From Nocardia anaemiae NBRC 100462 (GTDB taxonomy: Bacteria > Actinomycetota > Actinomycetes > Mycobacteriales > Mycobacteriaceae), in assembly GCF_001612725.1 (NCBI RefSeq), contig NZ_BDAZ01000006.1, positions 45,551 to 109,550 of the forward strand: a DNA stretch of 64,000 bases, read 5' to 3'. A program made the translations under genes and the position numbers. Below are positions 9,077 through 17,811 of the stretch, piece after piece (positions within the stretch are counted from its first letter, which is position 1; each line of letters begins with the position of its first letter). Below the pieces are notes generated by a model that worked only from the letters and a program-made list of their open reading frames with translations, did not search any database and was not told the origin of the DNA.

Positions 9077-10167
9077 CGCGCACCCCGCAATACGTGTTCA
9101 CCGATGGTCACCTCGGCGACCTCCTGTGCTCCCTCGATAATCCGCATGACCTTCGCGTCGCGGTAGAACCTGCCGACGCGGCTATCCGGTGCGCACCCCG
9201 CCGCGCCGAGTACCTGCACCGCGCGTTCACTCACCGCGGCCGCGGCGTTGGATGCCGCGTACTTCGCGGCGACGGTCGCGACGAGGGCGTGCGCTGATCC
9301 GGCGATCCGGTCGTCGGTCGCGCTTTCGCAAATGGCCTGTGCGCCTTCGACATCCACCCAGCAGCGGCCGAGCGTCGCACGGATCAACTGGTGCTCGGCG
9401 AGGGTGGCGCTGCCCTGGACGCGGGTGGCGGCGTGCGCGGCGGCGTCGGCGAGACAGGCTCGCGCGATCCCGACGCACCCCCACGCGACGGTGAACCGCC
9501 CGTGGTCGAGCGCCGTGCCGAGGACATGGGACAGGCCGAACCCGGGCGGTGCGATCAGTTGTGCTGCGGGTATCCGCACGCGATCGAACCGAATGTGCGC
9601 CAACCTGGCACCGCGCATGCCGAGCTGACCCTCGACCGGTTCAACGGAAACGCCGGGACGGTCGCGATCGACGAGTGCGGCGCACAGTCCGCCGGGTGCT
9701 GTGCCGAGTACCAGGAAGACGTCGGCGACCTGCCCGAACGTCACCCACAGCTTCTGTCCGGACACGATGCGGTCCGCACCCTTGTCCGCGAAACTCGTTG
9801 CAACACAGGCTAAGTCGGTGCCCGCCCCCGCTTCGGTCGCCGCCAGCGCGGCAACAACTTCCCCGGACGTGAGCCTGGGCAGCCAGTCGCGGCGCTGTTC
9901 GGCGGTGCCCCACCGATCGAGCGCGGCGGCCACCATGCCGTGCACGGTGACCAGCGAGCGCAGACTGGTGCAGTGTTCCCCGAGCGTGGCGGCGATCCGG
10001 CCGAGTTCACGCGCGTCCAGACCCGCACCACCGAATGTCACCGGCCGATCGGCGCCCAGCAGCCCGGTCCGGGCCGCGAGCGTGATCATCTCGTCGGGCA
10101 AGCCCGCCCGATCCCACTGGGCCGCATCCGATTCCGCGGCCGCGACCACCTTCTCGACATCGATCAC
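9070..10167 (-). CDS. Acyl-CoA dehydrogenase family, FkbI-like
   Basis: This is 365 residues, the usual length for an FAD-dependent acyl-CoA dehydrogenase. Visible features are an ATEAGAGTD segment near residue 112 (flavin region) and a C-terminal RIIEGAQEV that carries the catalytic Glu position. In FkbI/ZmaE-type pathways this protein oxidises the C3 of glyceryl-ACP, after the FkbK step, to give hydroxymalonyl-ACP. It starts inside the stop of the ACP gene (ATGA at 10164-10167), and its own stop overlaps the KAS III-like start. The operon setting is what separates it from a fatty-acid enzyme, so the substrate is an inference from neighbours. Confidence 0.88.
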   Translation of the reverse strand: MIDVEKVVAAAESDAAQWDRAGLPDEMITLAARTGLLGADRPVTFGGAGLDARELGRIAATLGEHCTSLRSLVTVHGMVAAALDRWGTAEQRRDWLPRLTSGEVVAALAATEAGAGTDLACVATSFADKGADRIVSGQKLWVTFGQVADVFLVLGTAPGGLCAALVDRDRPGVSVEPVEGQLGMRGARLAHIRFDRVRIPAAQLIAPPGFGLSHVLGTALDHGRFTVAWGCVGIARACLADAAAHAATRVQGSATLAEHQLIRATLGRCWVDVEGAQAICESATDDRIAGSAHALVATVAAKYAASNAAAAVSERAVQVLGAAGCAPDSRVGRFYRDAKVMRIIEGAQEVAEVTIGEHVLRGARW

Positions 10168-10442
10168 GACGGCCCGTTCCCGGACCGCTTGCGCTCGACG
10201 AACGCGGCCGCGCGGGCCGCGGTGCGGAAATTGTCGAGATCGAGATCCTCGACATCGACCGAGATCCCGTAGGTCTGTTCCACGTGTACGACGATCTCCA
10301 GTGCCCGCAGCGAGTTGACCATGCCCAGCGCGAAAATATCGTCGTCACTGGACAATTCGACGGCGGCGATCGAGCCGAAGTACACCCGCAACTCCTCCGC
10401 CAACTCCGCGCGGCGTGCCACGATCGGCTCCACCTGTTCCAC
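10164..10442 (-). CDS. Discrete acyl carrier protein, FkbJ-like
   Basis: This is 92 residues from GTG 10442. That start is chosen because AGGTGAGG sits six bases upstream; other in-frame starts upstream have no such site. The phosphopantetheine site is Ser44 in GMVNSLRAL, and the acidic helical context (EDLDLDNF) is typical of small carrier proteins. It should carry the glyceryl and then the hydroxymalonyl unit made by the FkbH-like protein and the two dehydrogenases. It is the first gene of the minus-strand operon, so the promoter should lie in 10443-11217. Confidence 0.87.
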   Translation of the reverse strand: MEQVEPIVARRAELAEELRVYFGSIAAVELSSDDDIFALGMVNSLRALEIVVHVEQTYGISVDVEDLDLDNFRTAARAAAFVERKRSGNGPS

Positions 10443-11217
10443 GCGCAACCTCACCTCTCGACGTAATCCGGTGGCGAACGGCCGTGCGCCCTCGCCCCCC
10501 GCGGACCACGACAACACGGGCCGTGATCACCCGACAAGCCCCCGGTTTCCACGGGCCATGTGCTCTGCCCAACCGCCGAATCACGGATCTACTCGGTACG
10601 CCTGTGCGGCACGCAGGGTGATCACGAGCCCACAAAAGAAGCGAAAATCCCACTCTCCGCGCATGATTCGGAAATCAGATCGACCCACCCCGATCACCGA
10701 GGTTCTTCGCACACGAAGCACGCGAATAGCCACCGTCAATCGCGAATCACCCCAATTACGGCGACAGGGATGCAGGATTCCAGGGTCGGGAAATCCGACG
10801 AGCGACATTACGTTCTCCGATAAGGAAATTCGGCCCGAGCGCGACATACGAGATATCGTCGAGCACTCGCCTCTGTTCCCAATATCGACGCGGCCGCGAT
10901 CGGCGGGAACGGCGTGCAGAGACCGTCGAGTCCGCGAGATGGACAGATCGGCAGTAACGCCGACCGGGTGCGCATTTTGTGCAAAGGCGGAGCTATCGCA
11001 CAGCGACCCCGGACAGACGAATTCTCCTACCCGCTCATAAACCGTGGCGATACGGGGCGGCGACGAATGCCAGCTTCGCTGCCGAATTAATGGTGGCCGG
11101 GTGGACAGGGGTGGACAAATGGGCACATGGGCGAAAGGCTATTGGTGAAGTGCGTGCCGAAGGGATCGGATACCCCTCGGTGCGGGACCGGGCTCAATCA
11201 CTTCGAAGCGAGCGACC
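10443..11217. promoter_or_regulatory. Divergent intergenic region between ACP operon and kinase gene
   Basis: These 775 bases separate the leftward biosynthetic operon from the rightward kinase gene, and no credible gene is seen on either strand. The one long open frame on the minus strand has poor residue composition and no ribosome site. The stretch has more A/T-rich patches than the flanking genes. It must hold at least one promoter for each direction, but I cannot place -35/-10 boxes with confidence. Confidence 0.5.
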
Positions 11218-13473
11218 ATGGACCAGAACCTCGGCGCGAGCACACCCGGCGCCGGTGTTGCCCACGCGACAGCAACGCAGACCGCGTTGACGACGCTGGT
11301 CGCCCAGTTCGCCGGGGACTGGAAATCATCGAGCGAACCGCCCGATCTGTCGGCACACCTGCCTGTGGAGCCCGCGCTGCGGCGGACCACGCTGATCGAA
11401 CTGATCAAAGTGGATCTGCACGAAAGATGGCAGCGCGACGATAACGCGCCGCGGCTTGCCGACTATCGCCAACAGTTCCCGGAATTGCGCACCGCCCCGC
11501 TGCCGCCGGATCTCATCTACGAGGAGATCAGTGCCCGCAGCTCCCGCCACGACGTCGACCTCACCGAGTACGAGCACGACTATCCGACCCAGATGGCGCG
11601 CATCTCCGAGACTTTCGACGTCGGCGGCCTGCGCAGCACGCTGCTGGCCGACCCCAAGGCACTCGATGCCCTCGACTCCATCGGTACGGGTGCCTCCGTC
11701 GACGATTTCGATCTGCTGCTGCTGCTGGGCTGCGGTGCCTTCGCGCGGGTATTCCTGGCTCGGCAGCGATCGATGAGCCGGTTGGTGGCCGTGAAGATCT
11801 CCCGCGACCGCGGCACCGAACCGCAGACGCTGGCCCAACTCGACCACGACTACATCGTGCGCGTCTTCGATCAGCGTCAGCTCGCCGAACAGCATCTGAA
11901 GCTGATGTACATGCAGTACGTGCCCGGCGGCACCCTGCTCGGTGTGCTGCGGGAGATGCGCGGCACCGCACCGGTCCGACGCAGCGGCAAGCTGCTGCTA
12001 CAGGCAATCGACGCCGCCACCACCAGCGGCGGCGTGCTCGAGCCGCAGGCCTCGCACGCGCGTGCGGAACTGGAACAGCTCACCTGGCCGGAAACCGTAG
12101 CCTGGCTGGGCGCCCGGCTGGCCACCGCGCTCGATTATGCCAATCACCACGGTGTGCTGCACCGCGACATCAAACCCGCGAATGTGCTGCTGACCGCCGA
12201 CGGCCAGCCCAAACTGGCCGACTTCAACATCAGCTTCAGCCGCCACCTGCCCGGCGCGAACCCCGTCGCCTATTTCGGCGGCTCGCTGGCCTACATGTCC
12301 CCCGAACAACTCCAGGCCTGCCACCCCGGCCTGGCCACCACCGCCGCCGATCTCGATACCCGCAGCGACCTGTACTCGCTGGCTGTGGTCCTGTGGGAAC
12401 TGCTCACCGGACGACGACCGTTCGACGACGGCATCGGAGCGGGCGAATCGGAGCAATCGTTGCAGGCGATGATCGATCGACGCCGCGGGCTCGTCGAAGC
12501 GAACCTGGAGGCCGACCTGCCCCCGGACTGCCCGGCCTTACTGCGTCATGCGCTACTCACCTGCCTGGCGCCCGACCCCGCCGACCGCTACCCCGGCGGC
12601 GCCGAACTGGCCCAGCAGCTGGAATTGAGCCAGGATCGGGCCGCCCGCGACCTGGTCGACCCGCCCGCACACAGCCTGCGGGCACGGCTGCGCGGGCGGC
12701 CGATACCGGTGGTGATTCCGGCAAGCATGTTCGGCCAAGTCGCGGCCGGGCTGTACCTGTCGGCGCACAATGTCCGGCTGATCCAACTCCAACTGGGCTC
12801 CGAGGCCGCCGGGCGGCTGACCCACCTGGGCTACGTGGTGATCGCGATCTCCTATCCGGTCGCCATCGCCGGGCTGCTGTACTGGTGCCGCAACGTCTTC
12901 CTGGTGCCCGACGGCCTGCGCCGAGGCAAACATTTCGACGAGACCACCCTCGCCCGGGCCCGCGCCGACACCCTGGCCTGTGGCGATCGGATCGCAGCGG
13001 TCGCGTTAATCGGATGGGTCCTGGCCATGGGCATCTTCACGGTGAAGCTGCTGTCACTGGGGCCGATCCCGGGCGGGCTGCTCGCGAATCTCATTGTCTC
13101 GAGCCTCGTCGCGGCCGCGGTAGCGGTCGTGTACACGTACTTTCCGGCCACCTTCTTCGTCTTGCGCTGGTACTACCCGGGTTTGGTCGCCGCCGGTCAC
13201 ATCTCCCCCGACGACGCCCCCCGGCTGCACCGGCTGGTCCAGCGCACCCGCGTGTATCTCGGTGTGGCGGCATCGGTTCCGCTGATCGGCGTGTCATTGG
13301 GGCTGATATTCCTGACGCCGCATCAGCAGCACACGGTGATCGGCTCGATAGTCGCCCTCTGTATCGGTGGGCTGGTCGCCTTCGCGGTTGCGCTGCGCAC
13401 CTTCTACGCCCTGCAATCGGATCTGGCGGCCCTCGCTCGCATCGTGAACCCACATTCCCGGCCGCATACATGA
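11218..13473 (+). CDS. Membrane-anchored Ser/Thr protein kinase with DFN in place of DFG
   Basis: This is 751 residues. A 150-residue N-terminal acidic/Pro-containing region precedes the kinase domain. The kinase shows a glycine-rich loop GCGAFARVF, Lys193 in VAVKIS, HRDIKPAN with Asp317, and GSLAYMSPEQL. The metal-binding DFG is DFN (335-337): the Asp is kept, the Gly is not. After about residue 490 there are several hydrophobic segments, read as four or more membrane spans, so the kinase domain probably faces the cytoplasm. It is followed 48 bases later by a methyltransferase gene on the same strand. Lying next to the divergent biosynthetic operon, it may control that operon or an unrelated membrane process. 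The start codon has only a weak purine-rich upstream site. Confidence 0.85.
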   Translation: MDQNLGASTPGAGVAHATATQTALTTLVAQFAGDWKSSSEPPDLSAHLPVEPALRRTTLIELIKVDLHERWQRDDNAPRLADYRQQFPELRTAPLPPDLIYEEISARSSRHDVDLTEYEHDYPTQMARISETFDVGGLRSTLLADPKALDALDSIGTGASVDDFDLLLLLGCGAFARVFLARQRSMSRLVAVKISRDRGTEPQTLAQLDHDYIVRVFDQRQLAEQHLKLMYMQYVPGGTLLGVLREMRGTAPVRRSGKLLLQAIDAATTSGGVLEPQASHARAELEQLTWPETVAWLGARLATALDYANHHGVLHRDIKPANVLLTADGQPKLADFNISFSRHLPGANPVAYFGGSLAYMSPEQLQACHPGLATTAADLDTRSDLYSLAVVLWELLTGRRPFDDGIGAGESEQSLQAMIDRRRGLVEANLEADLPPDCPALLRHALLTCLAPDPADRYPGGAELAQQLELSQDRAARDLVDPPAHSLRARLRGRPIPVVIPASMFGQVAAGLYLSAHNVRLIQLQLGSEAAGRLTHLGYVVIAISYPVAIAGLLYWCRNVFLVPDGLRRGKHFDETTLARARADTLACGDRIAAVALIGWVLAMGIFTVKLLSLGPIPGGLLANLIVSSLVAAAVAVVYTYFPATFFVLRWYYPGLVAAGHISPDDAPRLHRLVQRTRVYLGVAASVPLIGVSLGLIFLTPHQQHTVIGSIVALCIGGLVAFAVALRTFYALQSDLAALARIVNPHSRPHT

Positions 13474-13521
13474 CCGCTGAACAACCTGCCATCGATCGCC
13501 GACCACCATGAGGTGATATTC

Positions 13522-14424
13522 ATGCGAACAGAGGGAGACAGCTGGGACATCGTGACAAGCGTCGGCCTGACCGCCCTTGGCGTCGCCACATTTCGCGCAC
13601 TCGAAACGCGCGATCCCGAGCCGATGATCCACGACGAGTACGCGGCGTGGTTCGTCGAGGCGGCGGGTGAACCGCACTTTCTGCAGACACTGGACGCCCC
13701 GGCCTCGGCGGACAATATCGGACTGTTCGGGCGGTTCATGGGGATTCGGACCAAGTTCTTCGACGAGTTCTTCGCCGCGGCGTGCCAGCAGGGTGTGCGG
13801 CAGGCGGTGATCCTGGCAGCAGGTCTGGACGCGCGGGCGTATCGGCTGGATTGGCCCGCTGGCACGGTCGTCTTCGAGATCGATCAGCCCCGCGTCCTGG
13901 AGTTCAAGGATCAGGTGCTCGCCGAGCACGGTGCCGTCGCTACGGCCGATCGGCGAGCGCTCGCGGTCGATCTGCGCGACGACTGGCCCGCCGCGCTCAC
14001 TGCCACGGGTTTCGATCCGCGACAGGCCGCGGCGTGGTCGGCCGAAGGACTGTTGCCATTCCTGCCGGGTTCGGCACACGACGCATTGTTCGAACGCATC
14101 GACGCCCTGTCCGCAACGGGCAGCCACATGGCCGCCGACGACTTCGGCCGCGGCATGGATCAGCACCACTTCGACATGGCGGAAAGGTTCTTCGGCTCCA
14201 ACCCGTTCGGCAATCTGAACGTGCACGACCTCTGGTACAGCGACGCCCGCGCCGATCCCGGCGACTGGCTGTCCAAGCACGACTGGTCGGTCCACCGCGC
14301 CACCCCCTTCGACTTGGCCGCCGCCTACGGCCGCCCGATCACCGATCTGCCCGCCGACGTGCCCGCCGAGCTGCTCGACCGATTGCGGCAGGCGTCCTAC
14401 ATATCCGCCGAGAAGCCGCAGTGA
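13522..14424 (+). CDS. LCMT/TIGR00027-type SAM-dependent methyltransferase
   Basis: This is 300 residues from ATG 13522, with GAGGTG six bases upstream. The N-terminus MRTEGDSWDIVTSVG is the signature of the large mycobacterial/nocardial family of putative O-methyltransferases. LAAGLDARAYRL forms the SAM-binding loop and VFEIDQP the acidic residue after strand 2. Members are related to leucine carboxyl methyltransferases; most have no known substrate, though some act on polyketides. It could supply the O-methyl group that the hydroxymalonyl pathway lacks, but it is not of the usual FkbG class, so this is only a guess. It converges on the acyltransferase gene with a 12-base gap. Confidence 0.88.
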   Translation: MRTEGDSWDIVTSVGLTALGVATFRALETRDPEPMIHDEYAAWFVEAAGEPHFLQTLDAPASADNIGLFGRFMGIRTKFFDEFFAAACQQGVRQAVILAAGLDARAYRLDWPAGTVVFEIDQPRVLEFKDQVLAEHGAVATADRRALAVDLRDDWPAALTATGFDPRQAAAWSAEGLLPFLPGSAHDALFERIDALSATGSHMAADDFGRGMDQHHFDMAERFFGSNPFGNLNVHDLWYSDARADPGDWLSKHDWSVHRATPFDLAAAYGRPITDLPADVPAELLDRLRQASYISAEKPQ

Positions 14425-14436
14425 ACGACCTACGAC

Positions 14437-16608
14437 TCACCCACTGGTCAGCGCACGGTCCGCCAATGCGGCGATCACCGGTCCCAGGGTTCTGGCATAA
14501 CTGACGGTCAGGTGATTGTCGTCGCGGTACACCAGGTTGTCACCGATGATGAGGGGACAGCGGGCGGCGCTGCAGAACAGCGAGGTGAGATCGGCGTACT
14601 GGCCGCCACCGGCGGTGGCCGCGGCCTGCTCGGCCGCGGTACCGGCGTCGTCGACCGCGACCGGCCGTGCTGGCGTGCATGCCGCTGCGTCGTCGAGATG
14701 TTCGGACAGGCACACCGGAACGGTGGTTTGCGGATCGGGAATCGACCCGAGAACGAGGACCGCCGCTCCGGTCGCGCGCAGCTCGCCGACCAGGCGGTTG
14801 AGGCTATCGACCCAGGCCTGGTCGTAGGAGACGAAGCCGAAGTCGGCGCCGTAGCGCCGGGACATGCTCACCACGATCAGCCGGGGGCGTTCGGCCCGCA
14901 ATCGGGTCAGGATCTGGCCGCGCCACTGCTCGCATTCGGTGTATTCCCGGCCCAGATAGGGGCTGGTGATGGGCAGGTCGAGCAACGGGCAGGTGACCTT
15001 GGCCATGGTTTCGAGCCGCCAGTGCCGCTGCGCGGCGATCGGTTCGAACGCCGGATGCCACATCGCGGCATGTGAATCGCCGACCAGGGCCACGGTGGTG
15101 GCCGAGTCCGGATCGCCCGAGGCGCATTCGGCCTGTCCCACCTCACGCCACGATCGCACGCAGCCGTCGACGAACACGCCCGCCTTGTCGCCGGGTGCGT
15201 CGGCCAGCGTTGGAGTGAGATTCGAAGGGACGGCGTGGATTTCGGCCGAGGCGGCGACCGCGGCCTGCGTCTGCGCGGTCAGCTGTTGGACCGCCGCTTC
15301 GTGCGCGTCGGCGCTGCGGGTGGGTGCGGCTGGGGTGGCAAGGGTGAGAGCCGCGGCTGCCGCACCGCGACCGACCGGAACGGGAATGAGCATGAGCAGC
15401 ACCAGTGCCAGCCCAGCGGCGACCGCGGTGATCGCACCACCACAGGCCAGGCTGCGTGCACCCGACTCGCGCAAAGCGGCGGCGAAGCGGACCGGATTCT
15501 CGACCAGCCACAACGTGAGCATGGCGAGTCCACCTGCCACCATCACCGCGCCCACCGAGCCACCCCGTCCGAGCTCGTGCCCCAGCACGCGCGGCGCCAG
15601 CAGCAATACCGGCCAGTGCCACAGATACCACGAATACGACACGCGGCCGATCGCCCGCATGACCGGCAGCGCCAGTGCGCGACCGACCCCGAATCGTGTT
15701 CGCACACAACCGGATAGGATCACCAGGCCGGTACCGAGAACGGGCAGCATGGCCGCGGTGCCCGGATACGGCGTCTTCCCGTTCAGCTGGGTACACGCCG
15801 CGACGACCAGGGCCAGCCCGATCCATCCGGCAGGGGCGGCAACAGATTTCGGCAGCCGGGACCACACAGTGACCGAGAGCGCGATCATGCCGCCCGCGCC
15901 CAGTTCCCAGGCCCGCGTCGGCAGCGAGAAGAACGCCAACGGTGGCAGCATGCGGGTCCAGAACAGCGAGATCGCGAAGGAGAGCGCGGCGATGACCGCG
16001 AGAACGATCAGGTACGGGAAAACAGTGGCCGATCCGATTCCGCGCCGCCGCGCGAACCAGGCAGTGGCGGCGATCAGTACGGGCCACAACAGATAGAACT
16101 GCTCCTCCACACCGAGCGACCAGAAGTGCTGAAACGGCGACGGAGGCGTGTCGGCGGCAAGATAGTCGGTGCCGCGCAGCGCGAGCCGATAGTTCCCGGC
16201 ATACAAGGCGCTGGCTATCCCATCACCGAGGACCTGGCGAGCCTGCAGCGGCGGCAACAGTACGGCCGCGCCGATCGCGGTGGCTACCACCACGACACCC
16301 GCCGCGGGCAGCAGACGCCGGGCCCGCGCGCCGTAGAACCGGACCAGCCCGACAGCGTCGGCGAAAGCCGCCTCCCGCCAAAGGATTCCGGTGACGAGGA
16401 AGCCGGAAATAACGAAAAACACATCGACACCGACGAATCCGCCCCCGAACCCGGGCATGTTCGCATGAAACAGCACAACGGCCAGTACGGCGACCGCTCG
16501 TAACCCCTCGATATCGGGCCGAAATGTCCCGCGCGGCATCGCCTCGGTCGCCTGATCAGCCCGCTGATCTATCAATCCGCCGCTCGCCGCCACCGTCATG
16601 CGCGGCAT
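14437..16608 (-). CDS. Membrane acyltransferase-3 fused to SGNH domain (OafA-type)
   Basis: This is about 723 residues. The start is uncertain: GTG 16623, ATG 16608 and ATG 16599 are all in frame and none has a clear ribosome site. The N-terminal half has about ten membrane segments, with the family motifs FRPDIEGLRAVAVL and an FHAN catalytic His. The C-terminal part is an SGNH hydrolase-like domain with GDSHAAMW (Ser near residue 512). Such proteins move acetyl or other acyl groups from the cytoplasm to sugars or cell-surface polymers outside. It may modify the cell envelope or acylate a secreted product of the flanking clusters. It stands between the kinase/methyltransferase pair and the NRPS, and is transcribed against the former. 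Confidence 0.87.
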   Translation of the reverse strand: MPRMTVAASGGLIDQRADQATEAMPRGTFRPDIEGLRAVAVLAVVLFHANMPGFGGGFVGVDVFFVISGFLVTGILWREAAFADAVGLVRFYGARARRLLPAAGVVVVATAIGAAVLLPPLQARQVLGDGIASALYAGNYRLALRGTDYLAADTPPSPFQHFWSLGVEEQFYLLWPVLIAATAWFARRRGIGSATVFPYLIVLAVIAALSFAISLFWTRMLPPLAFFSLPTRAWELGAGGMIALSVTVWSRLPKSVAAPAGWIGLALVVAACTQLNGKTPYPGTAAMLPVLGTGLVILSGCVRTRFGVGRALALPVMRAIGRVSYSWYLWHWPVLLLAPRVLGHELGRGGSVGAVMVAGGLAMLTLWLVENPVRFAAALRESGARSLACGGAITAVAAGLALVLLMLIPVPVGRGAAAAALTLATPAAPTRSADAHEAAVQQLTAQTQAAVAASAEIHAVPSNLTPTLADAPGDKAGVFVDGCVRSWREVGQAECASGDPDSATTVALVGDSHAAMWHPAFEPIAAQRHWRLETMAKVTCPLLDLPITSPYLGREYTECEQWRGQILTRLRAERPRLIVVSMSRRYGADFGFVSYDQAWVDSLNRLVGELRATGAAVLVLGSIPDPQTTVPVCLSEHLDDAAACTPARPVAVDDAGTAAEQAAATAGGGQYADLTSLFCSAARCPLIIGDNLVYRDDNHLTVSYARTLGPVIAALADRALTSG

Positions 16609-17168
16609 TGTTGCCGATCGCACCAGCTATGTCACGGCAACTCACCGCGTATCAGGCCGCCCGACCTCGATCTTCGGCAGGCGACGGAGTTCGGTGTCGG
16701 TATTTCACTATACGTCGAGCGGCTCGGTCTGCGGACAATCCAAAACCCCGGATAATTCAACGCGAGGAATTCAATCGATACCGAGAGTGCTTGCAGAGCA
16801 AGGGTTCCCTAGATTCATCGAGGTTTATCGACTACTGAAGTCGGAGTGAAATATCAGGCCGGATCGACCTCGGGCGCCGTAACGCCATGTCGAGTGCCTT
16901 GGAGACTCGCGGCCGTCTTCGACGCTGCCGCGCTCGGGCCGACGATCGCGCGGCACCGCGTGCATGCGCGCCGCGAAATGCTCACTGTCCATGGCTGATC
17001 CGCACCTCGCCGTGGGCTACGCTTCACAGCGCGCTCGGGTGGCCGCGGCCGGTGCGATATGGCCTCGGCTCATTACGAAATCACTACCAGCGCACGCGCG
17101 ATCGAGGAAATCAAGGCGACGACCGCGGCGGGGAAGCGCGGTCCATTCCGGAAAGGTGAAAAGCAGCT
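16609..17168. promoter_or_regulatory. Divergent intergenic region, no gene seen
   Basis: These 560 bases lie between the leftward acyltransferase gene and the rightward small unknown gene. They are clearly less GC-rich than the flanks, especially 16700-16860. No open frame with credible start and codon use was found. Promoters for both flanking genes are expected here. Confidence 0.45.
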
Positions 17169-17579
17169 ATGCCTCGAACGATTCTCTACCCATCCGACGA
17201 GTTGATCCGAACCGTGACCGCCACCTTGCTCGGAAGCAACGCGCAGTCGGACTCGACTCCCCTCTTTTTCGGCCTCACCCTGGCGGGTCCGGATCAGATC
17301 GGCGTCCTCACGCTGCCGACATCCGCTGATCCGCCTTTCCAGGATTTAGCGGTACTGGCTTTCTCACGTGCCCCCCGCCAGACCCTGTGGGGATTCGGAT
17401 TCCATTCGGAAGCGACCCTGATGCGGACCGTCGACGCGCGAGGCAATGTCTGGACGGCATCGCGTGACCGCCCCGGTGCCGATGTCGTGCAAACCTTCCG
17501 GTCGGCCGATCATGGTGTACCCGACGATCCGATCGATCGAGAACTGTGGGCCGCCGCAGTAGCTCTCGCGGCGCTCTGA
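17169..17579 (+). CDS. Small protein of unknown function upstream of the NRPS
   Basis: This is 136 residues, and I do not recognise the family. The start ATG has GAAAGG about 13 bases upstream. There is no signal peptide or membrane segment; the sequence reads as a compact soluble alpha/beta protein with hydrophobic strands (LFFGLTLAG, LAVLAFSR). It ends 232 bases before the NRPS start and shares its strand. Its position suggests a possible partner or regulator of the NRPS, but it is not an MbtH-like protein: the NPFDD and Trp-rich motifs of that family are absent. Confidence 0.6.
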   Translation: MPRTILYPSDELIRTVTATLLGSNAQSDSTPLFFGLTLAGPDQIGVLTLPTSADPPFQDLAVLAFSRAPRQTLWGFGFHSEATLMRTVDARGNVWTASRDRPGADVVQTFRSADHGVPDDPIDRELWAAAVALAAL

Positions 17580-17811
17580 TGTCGGTTACTCGATAACCCG
17601 CTCGTCGACCGGGGTGAGTGTTCGGCCGCGAATGCAACCCATGTGACGTCATGAAGTCGGTGCCTGTGATTTGATAGGGCACGATTGCTCCAAAATCGAT
17701 TCCTTCTCGCTTTGTTCGACACTGGTCCGCCAACGGTGTGCCGGGATCCGGCCGAGTTCGTGGGTTTCGGCTAGAGCTGTGGGTTCGGCGCGAGAGGACT
17801 GTAGTACTCGA
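17580..17811 (+). promoter_or_regulatory. Leader of the NRPS gene with a TGACGTCA palindrome
   Basis: This is the region directly before the NRPS start. It contains the 8-base palindrome TGACGTCA at 17644-17651 and a purine-rich GAGAGGA at 17792-17798, which is a somewhat distant ribosome site for ATG 17812. No promoter boxes could be assigned with confidence. Confidence 0.3.

Noticed and set aside
10581..11126. Open minus-strand frame in the divergent intergenic region
   Set aside because: No ribosome site, poor composition and no recognisable motif.
17671..17811. Longer N-terminus of the NRPS
   Set aside because: The extra 47 residues are Cys/Ser-rich and not NRPS-like; ATG 17812 gives the usual basic N-terminus.
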